Positions 19,127-32,288 of a stretch of DNA of 64,000 nt are shown here, one piece after another. The translations under genes and the position numbers were made by a program. Location of the stretch: the NCBI GenBank assembly GCA_040505895.1, contig JBEVXU010000019.1, positions 62,001-126,000 of the forward strand, read 5' to 3'. Under the pieces are notes generated by a model. That model saw nothing but the letters and a program-made list of their open reading frames with translations, was not told the DNA's origin and did not search any database. The first letter of the stretch is position 1. Every line of letters starts with the position of its first letter. The stretch comes from Vondammii sp040505895 (GTDB taxonomy: Bacteria; Pseudomonadota; Gammaproteobacteria; Chromatiales; Chromatiaceae).

Positions 19127-19190
19127 GTAGGAGCGAACTTGTTCGCGATCAGCTCCGAGGCCCACTCTTTGCGAACATGTTCACTCCTAC
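19127..19190. repeat. REP-type palindrome
   Basis: GTAGGAGCGAACTTGTTCGCG on the left, GCGAACATGTTCACTCCTAC on the right: two nested hairpins of the family also seen at 205, 40500 and 52133. It lies in the 224-base gap between the DUF5718 gene and the YjgR-type gene. Confidence 0.8.
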
Positions 19191-19248
19191 GCCAGATAAT
19201 AGGATTACTGTCCATGCCATCATATCTTAATTTTGAGTACGCCTATGT

Positions 19249-20085
19249 TTACCCACTTACCACTCTCTTAACCAAATAACTGACACCAGATTTGCCATAG
19301 TCTTCTGCCTCGACATCGGTCGTGACTGTATCTTTCGAGTGGATCTCACTGTCGTACAAAGCGATGACCACCTCGTCGCCCTCTTTAAGGAAGTGGGTCT
19401 CACCAAAAGGGGTATAGCGTGTCGCCCCGATACTGATAACTGCCTGCTCGGGGTAGTTGCACGTTTCGATATACTCCAGCAGCGGCTCAAGCGGTCCTTG
19501 GTCCTGCTGGGTGTTGATCTGATTTTTCATCCAGTTGCAGAGCTTGCCGTAGAAATAGCTATACCCTGTAAGCTCCACATCCTCACCGTAACGTATAACA
19601 TCACCCTCACGGCGCAGAAAGCTGGCAATGTGCCAGTGATCCATCACACCACCCTCTTCAAATCTATCGATGGCGATAAGCTGTTTGCTCATACCCTTGG
19701 ATGATGCACCCCAATTCTTCTTCTCGGAGATCTTCTTCGCACCCGTCTTGCGGATGGAGCAGTCGTTGTAGGCGGCGAAATGTGTGGGTTTGACCGCACT
19801 GACTTTTCCATCTTCATAACTGAGATCACAGATCAGGCCCACTTCAGGCTCAGCTTGGATATTCGCGTCCTCTTTCGGCAGAATGATTGTATTGCTGCAC
19901 AGGGGGAATTCACCCAGCTGTCCCTCCATGCCGGGCAGGTAGAACGGAAACATCCCCTTCGGGCCGTTCTCATCTTCGGTCTCAACGTCTTTGAAATCTT
20001 CCATCTCGCCGGCTTGCTCAAGATGCAGGGCAAAGTTTCCCGCAATTCCGAAGCCGATGTGTTGTTTAAAATCGCTTAAGCTCAT
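19249..20085 (-). CDS. DUF5718 family protein
   Basis: A 278-residue soluble protein beginning MSLSDFKQHIGFGIAGNFA, which I recognise as the DUF5718 family. Features include FYLPGMEGQLGEFPLCS, EVGLICDLSYEDG, GASSKGMSKQLIAIDRF and ISIGATRYTPFGETHFL. The conserved acidic and His residues recall a metal-dependent enzyme such as the fumarylacetoacetate hydrolase group, but that is only an impression. No signal peptide or membrane helix. I chose the ATG at 20085 because family similarity begins there; the 33 open codons upstream look non-coding. Function unknown. Confidence 0.7.
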   Translation of the reverse strand: MSLSDFKQHIGFGIAGNFALHLEQAGEMEDFKDVETEDENGPKGMFPFYLPGMEGQLGEFPLCSNTIILPKEDANIQAEPEVGLICDLSYEDGKVSAVKPTHFAAYNDCSIRKTGAKKISEKKNWGASSKGMSKQLIAIDRFEEGGVMDHWHIASFLRREGDVIRYGEDVELTGYSYFYGKLCNWMKNQINTQQDQGPLEPLLEYIETCNYPEQAVISIGATRYTPFGETHFLKEGDEVVIALYDSEIHSKDTVTTDVEAEDYGKSGVSYLVKRVVSG

Positions 20086-20301
20086 TGTGTGCCTTGTTTG
20101 ATAAATGTTGATGTATGCAATCTTCCGCTTAGGAGAACTCAGTATTAGAGGTGTAGAAGGGGATGCAGGGATTAAAGTTGGCACGATTGTATAATAAATG
20201 ACCTATCTAAGGCATTCCCGTTTCTCAGGCACTAAACTACCCTTTAGGAGAGGTGTGCTTGTGTGATCACAACAATTGTCGGGTCAAACTCTAGGTCAGT
20301 G

Positions 20302-21147
20302 ATGGCGATACCACTCAACACGCAGTTGGCAATGAAGCTTCAGGAGATGGCTGATCTGCTTGAGCAGCAGGGGGCCAATCCATTTCGTGTGAAGGCCTAC
20401 CGCCATGCCGCTGTGACACTGATCGGCCTGGAGTGCCAGGTGTCGGATATTCTCGATCGGGAGGGGGTTAAGGGGTTGGTGGCGCTGCCTGATATCGGCA
20501 AGGGTATCGCTAACGCTTTGTTGGAGATGGTCTCTACGGGTCGCTGGGCGCAACTTCTACGGCTTCGCGGCACCCTTGATCCTGAACAGCTGTTTCAGAC
20601 GGTGCCGGGTATAGGCCCGGGTCTGGCAAAGCGCATACATGATGAGTTGCATGTCGATACCCTGGAGGGCTTGGAGACTGCTGCCTACGATGGTTCTCTG
20701 CTGCGAGTACGGGGGATTGGCGGGCGACGTCTGCCAGCTTTGCAAGCGGCGCTCTCTTCCATGCTGGGTCGGGCGGGACAGCGGCGGGATAGTCCGGAGG
20801 GTGATGTGCCAAGCGTAGCGCTGCTGCTGGCGGTGGATCGCCACTACCTTGAGCAGGCAGAATCGAATAAGTTGCCCCGTATCGCACCCAGACGTTTTAA
20901 TCCCGAAGGAGAGGCTTGGTTGCCGATACTCCATATCGAGCTGGAGGTGTGGCACTTTACCGTCATGTTTTCCAATACCGCCCGCGCTCATCAGTTAAGA
21001 CAGACGCGTGATTGGGTGGTGATCTACTTTTATGATAATCATCATCAGGAGGGACAGCAGACGCTGGTGACCGAGACCCATGGGCCGCTGGTGGGGCGGA
21101 GGGTGGTGCGTGGACGTGAAGTGGAGTGTAGTGAATATTATCTCTAA
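20302..21147 (+). CDS. PolX-like helix-hairpin-helix protein lacking a polymerase domain
   Basis: A 281-residue protein. Its first 160 residues match the DNA-binding front of bacterial family X polymerases: MADLLEQQGANPFRVKAYRHA, then helix-hairpin-helix segments ALPDIGKGIANALLEM, TVPGIGPGLAKRIHDEL and RVRGIGGRRLPALQ. Instead of the nucleotidyltransferase palm, about 110 residues of unrecognised sequence follow (AWLPILHIELEVWHFTVMFSN.. GRRVVRGREVECSEYYL). No catalytic Asp triad is seen. The ATG at 20302 fits family alignment, but a GTG at 20263 has a much better ribosome site (AGGAGAGG, 9 bases upstream), so 13 more residues are possible. Probably binds gapped or ended DNA. Confidence 0.75.
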   Translation: MAIPLNTQLAMKLQEMADLLEQQGANPFRVKAYRHAAVTLIGLECQVSDILDREGVKGLVALPDIGKGIANALLEMVSTGRWAQLLRLRGTLDPEQLFQTVPGIGPGLAKRIHDELHVDTLEGLETAAYDGSLLRVRGIGGRRLPALQAALSSMLGRAGQRRDSPEGDVPSVALLLAVDRHYLEQAESNKLPRIAPRRFNPEGEAWLPILHIELEVWHFTVMFSNTARAHQLRQTRDWVVIYFYDNHHQEGQQTLVTETHGPLVGRRVVRGREVECSEYYL

Positions 21148-21155
21148 GATTTAGT

Positions 21156-21183
21156 TGCCAACTGCCAACTGCCAACTGCCAAT
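21156..21183. repeat. Four-copy 7-base tandem repeat
   Basis: TGCCAAC repeated three times and then TGCCAAT, between the convergent stops of the helix-hairpin-helix gene and the HD-GYP gene. Only about 40 bases separate the two genes. Simple tandem array without an evident role; not a CRISPR. Confidence 0.85.
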
Positions 21184-21186
21184 TGA

Positions 21187-22236
21187 TTAATCTTCGTCCC
21201 CTTCGTAGTTGTCCATGTACTCAGCCTTGATTTCCAATACCTGGGGAAGCCTCTCTAAAAATATAGGCACCAGATTGGGGTCAAAATGCCTGCCCGCATC
21301 TTCCTGAATGACTGCTATCGCTTTTTCCACCGGCCAGGCTTTTTTGTAGGGGCGTTCACTGGTAAGGGCGTCAAAGACATCGGCGATAGCGACGATCCGC
21401 GCCTCCAGTGGAATATCCTCTCCAGCCAGGCCGTTGGGGTAGCCTTTGCCGTTCCACTTCTCGTGGTGGCATAGAGCGATGGTGCGGGACATGGTCAGCA
21501 AGGCAGAGTCATGATTGCCGATGATCTCCCCCCCGTAGCTGGTGTGCCGCATCATGATCTCCCACTCGTCGGGGTCCAGTTTGCCCGGTTTGAGCAGGAT
21601 TTTGTCGGGGATGCCTATTTTGCCCACGTCATGCATCGGCGCCGCGCTGTAGATGGTGTTGACAGTCTCGGCGGGAAGGTCGAGTCCTTCGGCGATGAGG
21701 CGGGCGTAGTGGCTCATGCGGATAACGTGAAGGCCGGTCTCATTGTCCTTGTATTCGGCTGCACGGCAGAGGCGGCGGATAATCTGCAGGCGGCTCGCAT
21801 CAAGTTCCGAGGTACGTTCGCGTACCCGATCCTCCAGGGCGCGGCTCTGGTCGTAGAGGGCCAGATGGGTGTGTACCCGCGCTTTGACGATAGGGGGGCT
21901 GATCGGTTTGCTGAGAAAGTCTACGGCACCCAGTTGCAGGCCGCGCTGCTCGGATTCGGTATCGTTCTTTGCGGTGATAAAGATGACCGGTATCTGTTGG
22001 GTGGTGATATCACTCTTGAGTCGTTCGCACACTTCATAGCCATTCATGACTGGCATCATGATATCGAGGAGGATGATATCGGGCTTGTTCTCGCCATGAG
22101 CGATTTTAAGTGCTCTTTCGCCGTTGACAGCGGCCTTTATCTTGTAGTCATCCTTCAGTACACCACGCAACACATCGATGTTTTCAGGGGTGTCATCCAC
22201 CACCAGTACAGTTGGTTTTTTGTTCTGTTCGCTCAT
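21187..22236 (-). CDS. HD-GYP response regulator (c-di-GMP phosphodiesterase)
   Basis: A 349-residue RpfG-type regulator. The receiver domain (residues 8-125) has the phospho-acceptor Asp in DIILLDIMMPVMNGYE and the DD pair VVDDTPEN. A coiled linker (about 130-160) leads to an HD-GYP domain with intact HDVGKIGIPD, later His pairs (RHTSYGGEI, CHHEKWNGKGYPNG) and DVFDALTSERPYKKAW. These residues bind the di-iron centre that hydrolyses c-di-GMP to GMP. It lies 104 bases downstream of the hybrid kinase gene on the same strand, so the kinase is the likely phosphate source. Confidence 0.93.
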   Translation of the reverse strand: MSEQNKKPTVLVVDDTPENIDVLRGVLKDDYKIKAAVNGERALKIAHGENKPDIILLDIMMPVMNGYEVCERLKSDITTQQIPVIFITAKNDTESEQRGLQLGAVDFLSKPISPPIVKARVHTHLALYDQSRALEDRVRERTSELDASRLQIIRRLCRAAEYKDNETGLHVIRMSHYARLIAEGLDLPAETVNTIYSAAPMHDVGKIGIPDKILLKPGKLDPDEWEIMMRHTSYGGEIIGNHDSALLTMSRTIALCHHEKWNGKGYPNGLAGEDIPLEARIVAIADVFDALTSERPYKKAWPVEKAIAVIQEDAGRHFDPNLVPIFLERLPQVLEIKAEYMDNYEGDED

Positions 22237-22340
22237 GGCTTTTTGCTTTTTTGATCCCTATCAGCGTTTGATAGCCCCTCAGGATTTAAGCTATCAATCA
22301 ATACAGTAGCACACGAGCCATTTGCTGCTGCCGCAGCTGC

Positions 22341-26206
<3,866 letters not shown>

Positions 26207-26210
<4 letters not shown>

Positions 26211-26457
26211 CGGGTGCTCTCCGGGAGTTCACCGGTGAGGCTGTGGAGAAACTGGACGATTGCCTCGATATCCTTATTCGGGATCTTACGACGATATTGG
26301 GTTCGGTGATGCTGTCACTGTAGGTCAGTGAAAATACTTTTTGGTAGGTGGGGTCTTTTAGCAGCTTGCGGATATTGTCATCCCAGAATTGAACGAAGGC
26401 AAAACTGCTGTTAAAAACAGATGGAGAAGGCTTGTGATAAATTGTTACTGTAATCAC
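26207..26457 (-). pseudogene. Remnant of a di-heme cytochrome c peroxidase family gene
   Basis: The reading frame contains SPSVFNSSFAFVQFWDD, the conserved stretch after the first heme site of cytochrome c peroxidases (normally followed by G-R and a long core). It jumps straight to LLKDPTYQKVFSLTYSDSI and TEPNI. After a frameshift near 26290 the other frame gives RKIPNKDIEAIVQFLHSLTG, a typical peroxidase C-terminus, then a TGA that overlaps the kinase ATG. Both CxxCH heme sites are missing. So an internal deletion, loss of the N-terminus and a frameshift have killed the gene. It was once translationally coupled to the kinase, suggesting the kinase sensed something linked to the peroxidase. 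Confidence 0.75.
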
Positions 26458-26688
26458 TCTGTTCGACGTGCCCGCTTCTTTAGTTCGGCTTGGGATAAAT
26501 TTGAAGCGATCAACTCCAATCTATATGTAGCATATCGTCTTAGATCACGATTCCTTTAGGAATCCATGGATTGGGATAGATTGCCACTGTCCCATAAGGG
26601 AGCGGGATGGATAGATTGGTGGTTATCAAACATGAGGGTTCCTGCTATCCTTCCTGGTTCTGATTTTTTCACTGTTTTCAGGTAGAAG

Positions 26689-28449
26689 ATGAAACCCCAG
26701 ATCCAACAGTTGGTCTCCACCGCCCTTCAGAATATCGCCGCGGAAGGCGTCATTCCGTCGGACCAGATTCCTACGCCGATTATCGAGCGGGCACGTGATA
26801 CTCAGCACGGAGATTTTGCCTGTAATGTGGCCATGGTGTTAGCGAAGGTGGCACGCTGCCGCCCCAGGGATCTGGCAGAGAAGCTGGTTGCCGCCCTCCC
26901 TGAAGCTGCGCTGGTGGATAAGGTGGAGATTGCCGGTCCCGGCTTTATAAACTTCTATCTGGCGAAGGGGGCTTATCGCTCCCTGATACCTGAAGTGCTT
27001 AGCCGCGGCTACGATTTTGGCCGCAGTGACTTGGGTAAGGGTAAGCGTGTACAGGTGGAGTTTGTCTCAGCCAATCCCACCGGCCCTCTCCATGTAGGAC
27101 ATGGTCGCGGCGCCGCTTATGGGGCCGTGGTGTCGGATCTTCTGGCGGCGGTGGGTTTTGATGTTCATCGTGAGTACTACGTTAACGATGCCGGGCGGCA
27201 GATGGATATACTTGCCACCAGCGTCTGGCTGCGTTATCTGGAACTTTGTGACGAAACGTTGACCTTTCCCGCCAACGGCTATCGCGGTGATTATTTGTGG
27301 GACATCGCCGCCACCCTTCATCGTGAGCATGAAGAGGCCTACAAGCACAGTGTTGCGGAGGTGTTTGACGGTGTTGTCGCCGATGAGCCTGCCGGTGGCG
27401 ACAAGGAGCTGCACATCGATGGGCTTATTGTCCGTGCCAAGGAGCTGCTTGGGGACAACCGCTACCGCTTCGTCTTTGAGTTGGCCATTAATACCATTCT
27501 TGACGATATCCGCGACGACCTGGCCCTGTTCGGCGTGAAGTACGACGAGTGGTACTCCGAGCGCAGCCTGACCGAGTCGGGTGTTGTCAATAAGACACTA
27601 GAACGTCTGCGTGAGAGTGGTCACGTCTACGAGAAGGGCGGTGCCCTCTGGTTCAAGTCCACCGATTTTGGTGATGAGAAAGATCGGGTGGTGGTGCGCG
27701 ACAATGGCCAGACCACCTACTTCGCCTCTGATATCGCCTACCATATGGATAAGCTGGAGCGAGGCTTCGACCGGGTGATTGATGTCTGGGGCGCCGACCA
27801 CCACGGCTACGTGCCAAGGGTGAAGGCAGCAATGGAAGCGGTGGGTGATGATCCTTCCAAACTGGATGTGCTGTTGGTGCAGTTTGCCAATCTATACCGT
27901 GGTGGTGAGAAGGTACAGATGTCCACCCGCGCCGGTTCATTCGTGACCCTGCGGGAGCTGCGCAAAGAGGTGGGGGTCGATGCCGCGCGCTTCTTCTATG
28001 TGATGCGCAAGTGTGAGCAGCACCTCGATTTTGACCTCGATCTCGCCAAGTCCCAGTCCAGCGATAATCCGGTCTATTATGTTCAGTACGCCCACGCACG
28101 GGTCTGCAGTGTCCTGCGTCAGGCGGCGGAAAAGGGCATTAACGTCGAGACCAGCGAGGGTGCCACCAACCTCGAACGTCTTACTGAAGGGCATGAGTTT
28201 GCTCTTCTCAAGACCCTGGCCCGTTACCCCGAGGTGGTGGAGGTGTCGGCGTTGAATGAGGAGCCCCATCAGTTGACCCACTATCTGCGTGAGCTGGCCA
28301 ATGACTTCCATACCTATTACAACGCCCACCCCTTCCTGGTGGATGATGAGCCGCTGCGTGATGCGCGTATTAAGTTGATTCTGGCAGCCAGACAGGTTCT
28401 AAAAAATGGCCTGAATCTGCTGGGTGTTTCGGCGCCGGAGAAGATGTAG
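26689..28449 (+). CDS. argS: Arginyl-tRNA synthetase
   Basis: Class I synthetase charging tRNA-Arg; 586 residues, normal length. The N-terminal Add-1 domain (QLVSTALQNIAAEG) leads to the HIGH-type signature NPTGPLHVGHGRGAAYG near residue 130. The second signature has the ArgRS form VQMSTRAGSFVTL instead of KMSKS. The C-terminal anticodon-binding domain contains YYVQYAHARVCSVLRQA and ends LLGVSAPEKM. Co-transcribed with the SPOR gene that starts immediately after its stop. Confidence 0.98.
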   Translation: MKPQIQQLVSTALQNIAAEGVIPSDQIPTPIIERARDTQHGDFACNVAMVLAKVARCRPRDLAEKLVAALPEAALVDKVEIAGPGFINFYLAKGAYRSLIPEVLSRGYDFGRSDLGKGKRVQVEFVSANPTGPLHVGHGRGAAYGAVVSDLLAAVGFDVHREYYVNDAGRQMDILATSVWLRYLELCDETLTFPANGYRGDYLWDIAATLHREHEEAYKHSVAEVFDGVVADEPAGGDKELHIDGLIVRAKELLGDNRYRFVFELAINTILDDIRDDLALFGVKYDEWYSERSLTESGVVNKTLERLRESGHVYEKGGALWFKSTDFGDEKDRVVVRDNGQTTYFASDIAYHMDKLERGFDRVIDVWGADHHGYVPRVKAAMEAVGDDPSKLDVLLVQFANLYRGGEKVQMSTRAGSFVTLRELRKEVGVDAARFFYVMRKCEQHLDFDLDLAKSQSSDNPVYYVQYAHARVCSVLRQAAEKGINVETSEGATNLERLTEGHEFALLKTLARYPEVVEVSALNEEPHQLTHYLRELANDFHTYYNAHPFLVDDEPLRDARIKLILAARQVLKNGLNLLGVSAPEKM

Positions 28450-29058
28450 GTGGCAAGGGATTATCAAAAACGAGCCAACTCTCCCAAGGGGCCAAAAAAG
28501 GCGCAGGTCTCCGGCTGGGCCTGGTTTATTAGTGGGCTCCTGCTGGGACTGCTGATAAGTGGCCTGACCTGGTTGAAGCTGGTACCTCAGGGCTCAGGTG
28601 TGGCATTACCTACAGCTACTGTTAAGCAGAAGCCAAAACAGAAACCGCAAAAGAGTAAGAAGAAGGTGGATGGCGCATCAGCGCCCAAGCCCCGTTTCGA
28701 TTTCTATACCATTCTTCCAGAGATGGAAGTGGTGGTGCCCGATCCGGAGCCGGAGGAGGTTGCGCCATCGGCATCCTCTTCTGGGGGTGTGGTGAGGCCA
28801 CCCGCAGCAGAGAGGGCGGCTGCCGCCGATTACATGCTGCAGATGGGCTCGTTCAGAAAACTCTCGGATGCGGACAGGCTCAAGGCAAGCATGGCTCTGG
28901 TTGGCCTCGAAGCGGAGATACAGAAAGTCACTATCAACGGTGGTGATACTTTCCACCGTGTTCGTAGCGGCCCCTACACCCGCAAGCAGGTCAATAGTCT
29001 GCGTGCGCGGCTGAAAGAGAATAAAATTAATAGTCTAGTGATTAAGCTGAAGAAGTGA
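28450..29058 (+). CDS. SPOR-domain membrane protein (FtsN-like)
   Basis: A 202-residue bitopic protein starting with GTG directly after the argS stop. A short basic cytoplasmic tail is followed by a membrane helix at about residues 25-43 (WAWFISGLLLGLLISGL), a linker rich in Lys, Pro and Ala (TVKQKPKQKPQKSKKK), and a C-terminal SPOR domain (about 127-202, YMLQMGSFRKLSDADRLKAS.. FHRVRSGPYTRKQVNSLR). SPOR domains bind denuded peptidoglycan at the septum. argS followed by an FtsN-like gene is common in gammaproteobacteria. Could be the essential FtsN or a related septal protein. Confidence 0.88.
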   Translation: MARDYQKRANSPKGPKKAQVSGWAWFISGLLLGLLISGLTWLKLVPQGSGVALPTATVKQKPKQKPQKSKKKVDGASAPKPRFDFYTILPEMEVVVPDPEPEEVAPSASSSGGVVRPPAAERAAAADYMLQMGSFRKLSDADRLKASMALVGLEAEIQKVTINGGDTFHRVRSGPYTRKQVNSLRARLKENKINSLVIKLKK

Positions 29059-29094
29059 GGTCTTGTGAGGCTTCAGTTCTTTCTCTCTGTAAGG

Positions 29095-29227
29095 GTGTCG
29101 CAAAAGTCCCCTCTCCCCACCGGAGAGAGGGCTAGGGTGAAGGGGTAATAGATAACCTATTGATTTAATGCACCCTCATCCTAATCTTCTCCCTCGTAGG
29201 GAGAAGGAACTGGAGCTTTTGCAACAC
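29095..29227. repeat. CCCTCTCCC-type palindromic element
   Basis: Ends GTGTCGCAAAAG and CTTTTGCAACAC form an outer inverted pair; inside are CCCTCTCCCC/GGAGAGAGGG and CTTCTCCCT/AGGGAGAAGG hairpins separated by a short AT-rich stretch. Related copies lie at about 48353 and 56681. It fills the gap between the SPOR gene and the feo operon and may serve as a two-sided terminator. Confidence 0.75.
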
Positions 29228-29313
29228 GCTTCTATGAGGGATATGTGTGTAGGGCGCAATAAGCGCAGCGCATTGCGCCTGGATGACGACTTCTTAAGTA
29301 AGTCCAGCTCGGG

Positions 29314-29592
29314 TCAGGGCTCTTTCGTACATCCCACAGGCATCGGCAGTATGACTTCAAACGGCTTGTCATCACCTACCCAGAGGTAGATCTCGGTAAC
29401 CTCTGGAGTGCAACTGTTGCAACCCTCTCCGCAGGCGCTAGAGAGTGCTTGACGCTTCACCTTCCCCTTTCTTATCCACACCTCCAGCATGCCGCGAGCC
29501 GCATCGGCCTCGCAGTCAAAGTGCAGGGCGATATCTGCCAGGGTCGCCTGGCGCCGCTGCATCAGATACTCTTTGATATCCGACAGGATCAT
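29314..29592 (-). CDS. feoC: FeoC-like iron transport regulator
   Basis: A 92-residue protein with an N-terminal winged-helix (MILSDIKEYLMQRRQATLADIALHFD..). A cysteine cluster CGEGCNSC follows near residue 55, as in FeoC proteins where cysteines bind an oxygen-sensitive Fe-S cluster; a further Cys is in PVGCTKEP. FeoC is thought to protect or control FeoB. Its ATG overlaps the feoB stop (ATGA), so the pair is translationally coupled. The start at 29592 is fixed by this overlap and by the FeoC family start. The C-terminal tail is a little longer than in E. coli FeoC. Confidence 0.85.
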   Translation of the reverse strand: MILSDIKEYLMQRRQATLADIALHFDCEADAARGMLEVWIRKGKVKRQALSSACGEGCNSCTPEVTEIYLWVGDDKPFEVILPMPVGCTKEP

Positions 29593-31895
29593 GCGTCGGC
29601 ACCCACAAGCACTCCATCGCTTCCCCGTCGGCTCCAGATACGCAGGCCGATAACCACCCCGGTGATAAACAGGCCGCAGCCAATAATCCAGGCCAGGGAG
29701 CTGGTGGGGTGTTGGCCGTAGGTGGCAATCTGATAGAAAACAGTTGAGGTGGTGAAAGCGACGCCGGTAGTCCAGGTAGCGACAAAGGCGGCCCATGGGC
29801 CGCCGGCCTCCCGTTTGATTGCACCCATGGTGGCGACACAGGGGAAGTAGAGAAGAATAAAGAGCAGATAGGCAAAAGCGCCCGCCTGGCCGTCAAAGCG
29901 GCTCGCCATGGCGCCGAAGATACCACTGCTTACCTCCTGGGCCTCGGCGGCGGCCTGTTGGTCACTCACCTCACCTACATCGAGGCCGAGAGGGTCCAGC
30001 ATAGAGCCGGCAATGGCTGCCAGATTAGTGGGGATGCTGATCAGTGCTTCGTCTATTCGGTTCCAGAAATTGAAGGCTTCCTGTGGTGCTGCTCCACCGG
30101 CATCCTGCTCTGCCAGGCGGGTGTAGAGGGAGTCGAGGGTGCCAACGACCACCTCTTTTGCCAATACGCCGGTGAAGATGCCGACGGTGGCGGGCCAGTT
30201 GTTCTCTTCTATCCCCAGGGGGGAGAAGAGGGGGGTCACTGCCTGGCCCATGGTGCTGAGTACCGACTTGTCACTCTCTTCGTTGCCAAAACTGCCGTCG
30301 GTGCCTATGGAGTTGAGCAGGTTTAGGGCCAGTACCATGAATACGATCACCTTGCCGGCATCACGAATAAACAGTTTTACCCGGTCCCAGGTACGCAGGC
30401 TCACTCCTTTGAGGGTCGGCAGATGATAGGGGGGAAGCTCCATCATAAAGCCGCTGCTTTCGCCGGAGAGTAAGGTGCGGCGCATGATCATACCGGTGAG
30501 TACCGCTACTGCGATGCCGATAAGGTAGAGCAGGAATACGATGTTCTGGCCGTTGCTGGGAAAGAAGGCGGCGGCGAAAAGGGCGTAAACCGGTAGCCGT
30601 GCACCGCAGGACATGAAGGGGTTCATCAGGATTGTGAGCTTGCGCTCCCGCTGGTTCTCCAGGGTGCGGGTGGCCATTACCGCCGGGACATTACAGCCAA
30701 AACCGACGATCATCGGCACAAATGCTTTGCCGGGCAGGCCGATGGCGCGCATCGCCCGATCCATGACAAAGGCTGCGCGCGCCATATAGCCGGTATCTTC
30801 AAGCACCGAAAGAAAGAGGTAGAGACAGGCGATGATAGGGATAAAGGTTGATACCACCTGAATGCCGCTGCCGATGCCGTTGGCTGTCAGGAGGATAAGC
30901 CAGTCAGGCGCGCCGAGGCCGCTGAGTAGTGTCTCCAGCCCCTCCACGGCGATCGCACCGACGGCGATGTCGAAGAAGTCGATAAAGGCGCCGCCGATAT
31001 TGATGGTGAACATGAACATCATGTACATCAGCAACATAAAGATAGGAATGCCCGCCCAGTGGCTGAGGACCACTTTATCGATACGGTCAGAGGTGGTTTT
31101 CCCCAGTTTCCCCTCTATTTTGATGGCGCGTTGTGCGAGGGTATGGGCATGACCATAGCGGGCGTCGGCAATATAGATGTCTGCCTCTTCCCCGGCACGG
31201 TCCTCAATGGCCTGCTGCCAGTGGCTCACCAGGGGTTGAAGCTTGTCGCCGGCCATCTTGGTGGCGTGCTCATCCCCTTCCAGCAGTTTGATTGCAAGCC
31301 AGCGTAGGTTGGCCTTGTCCGAGGCGCCCTCCAGTTCGGCGATGATCTCTGTTACCGCCTGCTCTACCGTGTCTTCATGGATTACCTGGAACTTCCCGGC
31401 ATCACCCGCCTGTGCCAAGTCGTTTATCTGCTGTTTGAGCTGGTTCACTCCTTCACCTGATATCGCCACGACGGGCACTACCGGGCAGTTAAGCTGCTCA
31501 CTGAGAATCTTAATGTCTACTTCGATGCCGCGCTTTCTGGAGACATCCATCATATTCAGGGCCACCACCATGGGGATGCCCATCTCTCTTAGCTGGACGC
31601 TGAAGTAGAGGTTACGCTCCAGATTGGAGGCGTCGATGACGTTGATGATCAGATTGGCGTCGCGGGAGAGAAGGTAGTCCCGGGTGACCTGTTCATCGAT
31701 TGAAGAGGCGTCGAGGGAGTAGATTCCCGGCAGATCGATAACTGAGACATCCTCTCCATTGAGGCTGAAGCGCCCCTCCTTACGGTCAACGGTAACGCCC
31801 GGCCAATTCCCTGTTTTCTGGCGTATACCGGTGAAGGCGTTGAAGAGAGCCGATTTTCCACAGTTGGGGTTGCCGCCGAGCGCGATGGTGAGCAC
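29589..31895 (-). CDS. feoB: Ferrous iron transporter FeoB
   Basis: A 768-residue inner-membrane Fe(II) importer. The N-terminal GTPase has G1 GNPNCGKSALFN, G3 DLPGIYSL and G4 NMMD, followed by a helical GDI domain and about ten membrane helices. Gate motifs GFGCNVPAVMATRTL and MNPFMSCGARLPVYALF contain the conserved cysteines. It uses GTP and takes up ferrous iron under reducing conditions. It lies between feoA and feoC; the order A-B-C is complete and intact. A Fur-box candidate precedes feoA. Confidence 0.97.
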   Translation of the reverse strand: MLTIALGGNPNCGKSALFNAFTGIRQKTGNWPGVTVDRKEGRFSLNGEDVSVIDLPGIYSLDASSIDEQVTRDYLLSRDANLIINVIDASNLERNLYFSVQLREMGIPMVVALNMMDVSRKRGIEVDIKILSEQLNCPVVPVVAISGEGVNQLKQQINDLAQAGDAGKFQVIHEDTVEQAVTEIIAELEGASDKANLRWLAIKLLEGDEHATKMAGDKLQPLVSHWQQAIEDRAGEEADIYIADARYGHAHTLAQRAIKIEGKLGKTTSDRIDKVVLSHWAGIPIFMLLMYMMFMFTINIGGAFIDFFDIAVGAIAVEGLETLLSGLGAPDWLILLTANGIGSGIQVVSTFIPIIACLYLFLSVLEDTGYMARAAFVMDRAMRAIGLPGKAFVPMIVGFGCNVPAVMATRTLENQRERKLTILMNPFMSCGARLPVYALFAAAFFPSNGQNIVFLLYLIGIAVAVLTGMIMRRTLLSGESSGFMMELPPYHLPTLKGVSLRTWDRVKLFIRDAGKVIVFMVLALNLLNSIGTDGSFGNEESDKSVLSTMGQAVTPLFSPLGIEENNWPATVGIFTGVLAKEVVVGTLDSLYTRLAEQDAGGAAPQEAFNFWNRIDEALISIPTNLAAIAGSMLDPLGLDVGEVSDQQAAAEAQEVSSGIFGAMASRFDGQAGAFAYLLFILLYFPCVATMGAIKREAGGPWAAFVATWTTGVAFTTSTVFYQIATYGQHPTSSLAWIIGCGLFITGVVIGLRIWSRRGSDGVLVGADA

Positions 31896-31937
31896 GTTTT
31901 ATCTCCGATACTGCCGTGATGTCTGCTGTGGGGGGGA

Positions 31938-32183
31938 TTAGTCCGAGATAATGGGGCACATGAGGAGCTTTCCGGCAATGGCACCGCCGAGGGCGACCCT
32001 GTTTCCTGCATTGGCCACTACAACGCCATTACCGCGATGCTGCAGTACGTTGATTTCGGTGCCGACACGCAGCCCCAGGCCCATTAGGCGCCGGGCAATC
32101 TCTTTGCCGCCATTGATTCGGCAGATACGTGCTCTAACTCCCACTGGAACGGTGTTAAGTGTGGTGTCGCATTTGCTGTTCAT
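31938..32183 (-). CDS. feoA: Ferrous iron transport protein A
   Basis: An 81-residue SH3-like protein that partners FeoB. Typical segments are GVRARICRINGGKEIARRLMG, LGLRVGTEINVLQH and GGAIAGKLLMCP. First gene of feoABC, 42 bases upstream of feoB. The A/T-rich upstream stretch has a Fur-box candidate within 15 to 35 bases of the start. Confidence 0.93.
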   Translation of the reverse strand: MNSKCDTTLNTVPVGVRARICRINGGKEIARRLMGLGLRVGTEINVLQHRGNGVVVANAGNRVALGGAIAGKLLMCPIISD

Positions 32184-32195
32184 GGCTTAAGTCTA

Positions 32196-32213
32196 AATGA
32201 TAATGATTCTTGT
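32196..32213 (-). promoter_or_regulatory. Fur box candidate upstream of feoA
   Basis: AATGATAATGATTCTTGT contains the GATAATGAT half of the Fur consensus and a degenerate second half. Its place just before feoA fits iron repression. No confident -35/-10 pair was assigned. Confidence 0.6.
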
Positions 32214-32288
32214 TTACAAGCTTAGCATCGGGATATATAAGAATCAACTAATTTTACTGTGGTTAATGGGCGGTAGCCTGTTCAGGGC

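Noticed and set aside
21156..21183. CRISPR array.
   Set aside because: The repeats are 7 bases with no spacers; plain tandem repeat.
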